Translations under genes and position numbers: made by a program | The notes under the pieces: model-generated | What the model was told of the DNA's origin: nothing | Database searches by the model: none | The model's input: the letters and a program-made list of their open reading frames with translations, nothing else | Source of the DNA: Sediminicola sp037203765 | Lineage (GTDB): Bacteria > Bacteroidota > Bacteroidia > Flavobacteriales > Flavobacteriaceae | Assembly (NCBI RefSeq): GCF_037203765.1 | Contig: NZ_JBBCAS010000004.1 | Span: 186,001 to 250,000 of the forward strand | Length of the DNA: 64,000 bases | Direction: 5' to 3' | Shown here: piece by piece, positions 62,228-64,000 of the stretch | Layout of the letters: every line of letters begins with the position of its first letter | Numbering within the stretch: the stretch's first letter is position 1

Positions 62228-62710
62228 TTACTGTAAATTTCTGAAAGCATCACCTTCAAAGGTTGTGTAGTTTACTTTCAGGGCATTCACTTTTCTCAAT
62301 TCTAATTTGATATCGGAAATGATACCCATATTGGCATCTTTGTCCACCTTAAGTGCGGTAGTCAATACATTTTGCAATTCTTGTGGCTTTTTGGCCCTTT
62401 CCGCTAAAATATAATCTCCTACTTCGGAAGCACTGGCAAATTTATCGTTCAATTGAATCTTTGATTCCTTACCATAAACTTTCTCGTACTCACGTGTTGG
62501 TTTCCCAACATAGATATAGATTACCCTATCTTTCTTCTCCAGTTTCTTGATTTCGGAAGCGTTGGGCAATGTATTCTCCACTTTCAATGTACTATCTTTC
62601 ATTACGGTTACCGTCATAAAGAAGAACAACAACATGAAAACAATATCCGGAAGTGAAGCCGTGTTCACTGCTGGTAAAGCAGCATCCTTTTTCTTATTGA
62701 ATTTTGACAT
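62228..62710 (-). CDS. exbD: ExbD/TolR-type biopolymer transport protein (second copy)
   Basis: 160 residues. A short cytoplasmic tail (SKFNKKKDAALPAVNTASLPD) leads to one transmembrane helix, IVFMLLFFFMTVTVM, with the conserved Asp (D22) just before it that forms part of the proton path. A periplasmic domain follows. It would form a motor with ExbB and the other ExbD, coupling proton flow to an outer-membrane process. It lies 21 bases after the first ExbD gene and ends at the cluster terminator. Confidence 0.93.
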   Translation of the reverse strand: MSKFNKKKDAALPAVNTASLPDIVFMLLFFFMTVTVMKDSTLKVENTLPNASEIKKLEKKDRVIYIYVGKPTREYEKVYGKESKIQLNDKFASASEVGDYILAERAKKPQELQNVLTTALKVDKDANMGIISDIKLELRKVNALKVNYTTFEGDAFRNLQ

Positions 62711-62731
62711 TTTATATTGTTTTAGTTCTCT

Positions 62732-63358
62732 TTAATTAGTCGTTGCAGTTTCTGCCTCAGATAATTTCTGTGGGAACAAATCTTGAATCCTCTGCACCCT
62801 ATCCTTCAACTCATCCCTAACAGCTGATGGGGTTTCCGGGTTTAGGTACAAGGCTTCCATTTCTGTAAAATCCCTTTTGTACAATCTCTGCGCTTCTCTA
62901 TTACGCAGATCGTTATACGCTCCTACCAATTCGTTCTGTACCGTTATGTACGTCCCGTATTTGGTTTCCCTATCGTTCTTTAAGGAAATAATAGCTTTGG
63001 TAGGGTTATCTGAAGAAGAAGCATCTCTTTTTCCCTTACAGTAGTTACAGTATTCCGGTGTTCCAGAAGCTGCGCCCCCGTTGTCCAAGAAAGCTGTTGC
63101 CTTCGCTCTAAGGTCCTTGATATTGGTCAATTCGTTCTCAACCAATAGCTGTCCGTTCCTGTTGATATTTACCGTAAAAATATTCCTTTCCTTAATGATC
63201 GGTGGTTCTTCGGTTGGCGGCTCTATCGGCGGCAACATACGGTCCAAACCTGCATCTGTCTCAATAGTGGTTGTCACTAGGAAAAAGATAAGTAATAAGA
63301 ACGCGATATCTGCCATAGAACCGGCATTAACCTCTGGTGGTGCTCCTCTTCTGGCCAT
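62732..63358 (-). CDS. exbD: ExbD/TolR-type protein with periplasmic CxxC
   Basis: 208 residues. ARRGAPPEVNAGSMADIAFLLLIFFLVTTTIET is the usual N-terminal tail with conserved Asp17 and one transmembrane helix. A Pro-rich segment (LPPIEPPTEEPPI) leads into the periplasmic domain, which carries Cys104 and Cys107 in EYCNYCKGKRD. A 100-residue helical C-terminus with heptad-like Leu/Ile repeats follows. The CxxC could be a disulfide or metal site. It lies between the unknown membrane protein gene (12 bases) and the second ExbD. Confidence 0.92.
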   Translation of the reverse strand: MARRGAPPEVNAGSMADIAFLLLIFFLVTTTIETDAGLDRMLPPIEPPTEEPPIIKERNIFTVNINRNGQLLVENELTNIKDLRAKATAFLDNGGAASGTPEYCNYCKGKRDASSSDNPTKAIISLKNDRETKYGTYITVQNELVGAYNDLRNREAQRLYKRDFTEMEALYLNPETPSAVRDELKDRVQRIQDLFPQKLSEAETATTN

Positions 63359-63370
63359 AGTATATCGTTT

Positions 63371-63814
63371 TTATTTACTAAACATTTTTTTAATTCCAGG
63401 AATGATCAACAGGACAACCGCGATAGCAGTCAGGATAAAAAATACATTCAATCCCATTCCAATTGTTTTCACGGTACTTTCCGTTGTTGGAATTCCTTTG
63501 TTCGCCATCTCGTTCAAGTCTACATCCGTACCACTTGCCAATCCGTAGGATATAGCAACAACAAGAAGTAAACCACCAAGGGTGAACAACGCTTTCTTTA
63601 AGTTTTCAGGCGTAGTGAACAAGTTTTTAAGGGCAAAAGCCAAACTAAAAACAATCGCTATTCCTAAAAGGATGTACGTGATAATGAACATAAGGTTCAT
63701 AGACGTACTGTTAACCGCCTCTGAAGCCGGCATATCTGCACTGGGCAACTGGAACCATAATACGGCACCAATCAAACTCAGGGCGATCAGTATATATTTT
63801 AATATTTTGTGCAT
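63371..63814 (-). CDS. Uncharacterised membrane protein in the Exb cluster
   Basis: 147 residues with four hydrophobic helices (about 5-22, 40-62, 76-95 and 122-142). HKILKYILIALSLIGAVLWFQLPSAD and the internal NSTSMNLMFIITYILLGIAIVFSL are its best-marked segments. I know no named family. Its place between ExbB- and ExbD-type genes on one strand, 26 and 12 bases apart, suggests it is part of, or helps assemble, the same motor complex. Confidence 0.7.
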   Translation of the reverse strand: MHKILKYILIALSLIGAVLWFQLPSADMPASEAVNSTSMNLMFIITYILLGIAIVFSLAFALKNLFTTPENLKKALFTLGGLLLVVAISYGLASGTDVDLNEMANKGIPTTESTVKTIGMGLNVFFILTAIAVVLLIIPGIKKMFSK

Positions 63815-63840
63815 AACGCTTTTGTATTAAAGGGTGCGAC

Positions 63841-64000
63841 TTATTTTTTGTGATCTACCAACATATCAATCAAAGCGATTGATGAATCTTCCATATCATT
63901 TACAATGCTATCAATCTTAGCAATGATGTAGTTATAGAAAATTTGTAGGATGATCGCAGTGATCAAACCAAATACCGTTGTCAATAACGCCACCTGGATA
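63841..64000 (-). CDS. exbB: ExbB/MotA/TolQ-type proton channel, C-terminal part (cut by right edge)
   Basis: The last about 52 codons are present, ending at TAA (63841-63843). The translation reads IQVALLTTVFGLITAIILQIFYNYIIAKIDSIVNDMEDSSIALIDMLVDHKK. The final transmembrane helix with TTVFGLITA and the acidic tail match the ExbB/TolQ family C-terminus. It is the upstream partner of the two ExbD genes, in the same orientation with a 26-base gap to the next gene. Confidence 0.85.
   Translation of the reverse strand, partial: IQVALLTTVFGLITAIILQIFYNYIIAKIDSIVNDMEDSSIALIDMLVDHKK

Noticed and set aside
1..64000. CRISPR arrays, insertion sequences, prophage genes, rRNA operons
   Set aside because: No repeated spacer pattern, transposase, integrase, phage structural gene or rRNA sequence was seen on either strand.

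Overview
The window looks like chromosomal core sequence from a marine-type member of the Flavobacteriaceae (phylum Bacteroidota). The reasons are a SprA gliding/type IX secretion gene, the alternative complex III operon, DUF2723, DUF5916 and DUF5686 families, promoters of the Bacteroidota TTG/TAnnTTTG type, and a general lack of Shine-Dalgarno sequences. The exact genus cannot be fixed from the sequence. I see no rRNA, insertion sequence, prophage, CRISPR array or obvious recently transferred island.

Layout. 1-7.0 kb (minus): a malic enzyme gene, ruvA and the 5' part of sprA form an operon; sprA runs off the left edge. 7.1-12.9 kb (minus): an MFS sugar transporter, then ruvB, a cytochrome P450 and queG as one operon, and a DUF2807 protein. 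13.0-24.7 kb (minus): one respiratory operon, actABCDEF followed by ctaC and ctaD. Quinol electrons pass through alternative complex III to an aa3-type oxidase. 24.9-30.5 kb: a small SPOR-domain protein (plus), then rimP-nusA-infB (minus) behind a full promoter and an attenuator-like hairpin. 30.0-32.0 kb (minus): a three-gene operon with a protein that joins a degenerate HD domain to a Pycsar-effector-like (PycTM) membrane domain, followed by two small lipoproteins. 32.2-32.9 kb: a small membrane protein and tRNA-Gln(TTG). 32.9-45.9 kb: a DUF2723 glycosyltransferase-like protein, a thioredoxin fold without cysteines, a metallophosphoesterase, cutC facing a glycosylasparaginase, polA, a lipocalin-like lipoprotein and a DUF5916 outer-membrane protein. 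46.0-52.8 kb (plus apart from an M61 peptidase): rplM-rpsI, rpsB-tsf and pyrH-frr, with structured leaders. 52.9-61.4 kb (plus): a DUF5686 protein, an MMPL/RND exporter, asnS, rpoN and a PAP2-like membrane protein. 61.4-64 kb (minus): a PorT-like barrel and an ExbB/ExbD cluster cut by the right edge.

Two genes are cut by the window edges and have no complete reading frame here: sprA on the left (about 1353 residues present) and an exbB-type gene on the right (about 52 residues present). The most interesting observations are: (i) the orphan PycTM operon whose HD domain has lost its His-Asp pair; (ii) the same helix-hairpin-helix tail on ribosomal protein S2 and on the ActC membrane subunit; (iii) a terminator-like hairpin in the leader of the operon that encodes NusA; (iv) an rpsB leader that can fold in two mutually exclusive ways; and (v) an ExbD with a periplasmic CxxC. 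All functional statements rest on family recognition by eye. No database search was run.
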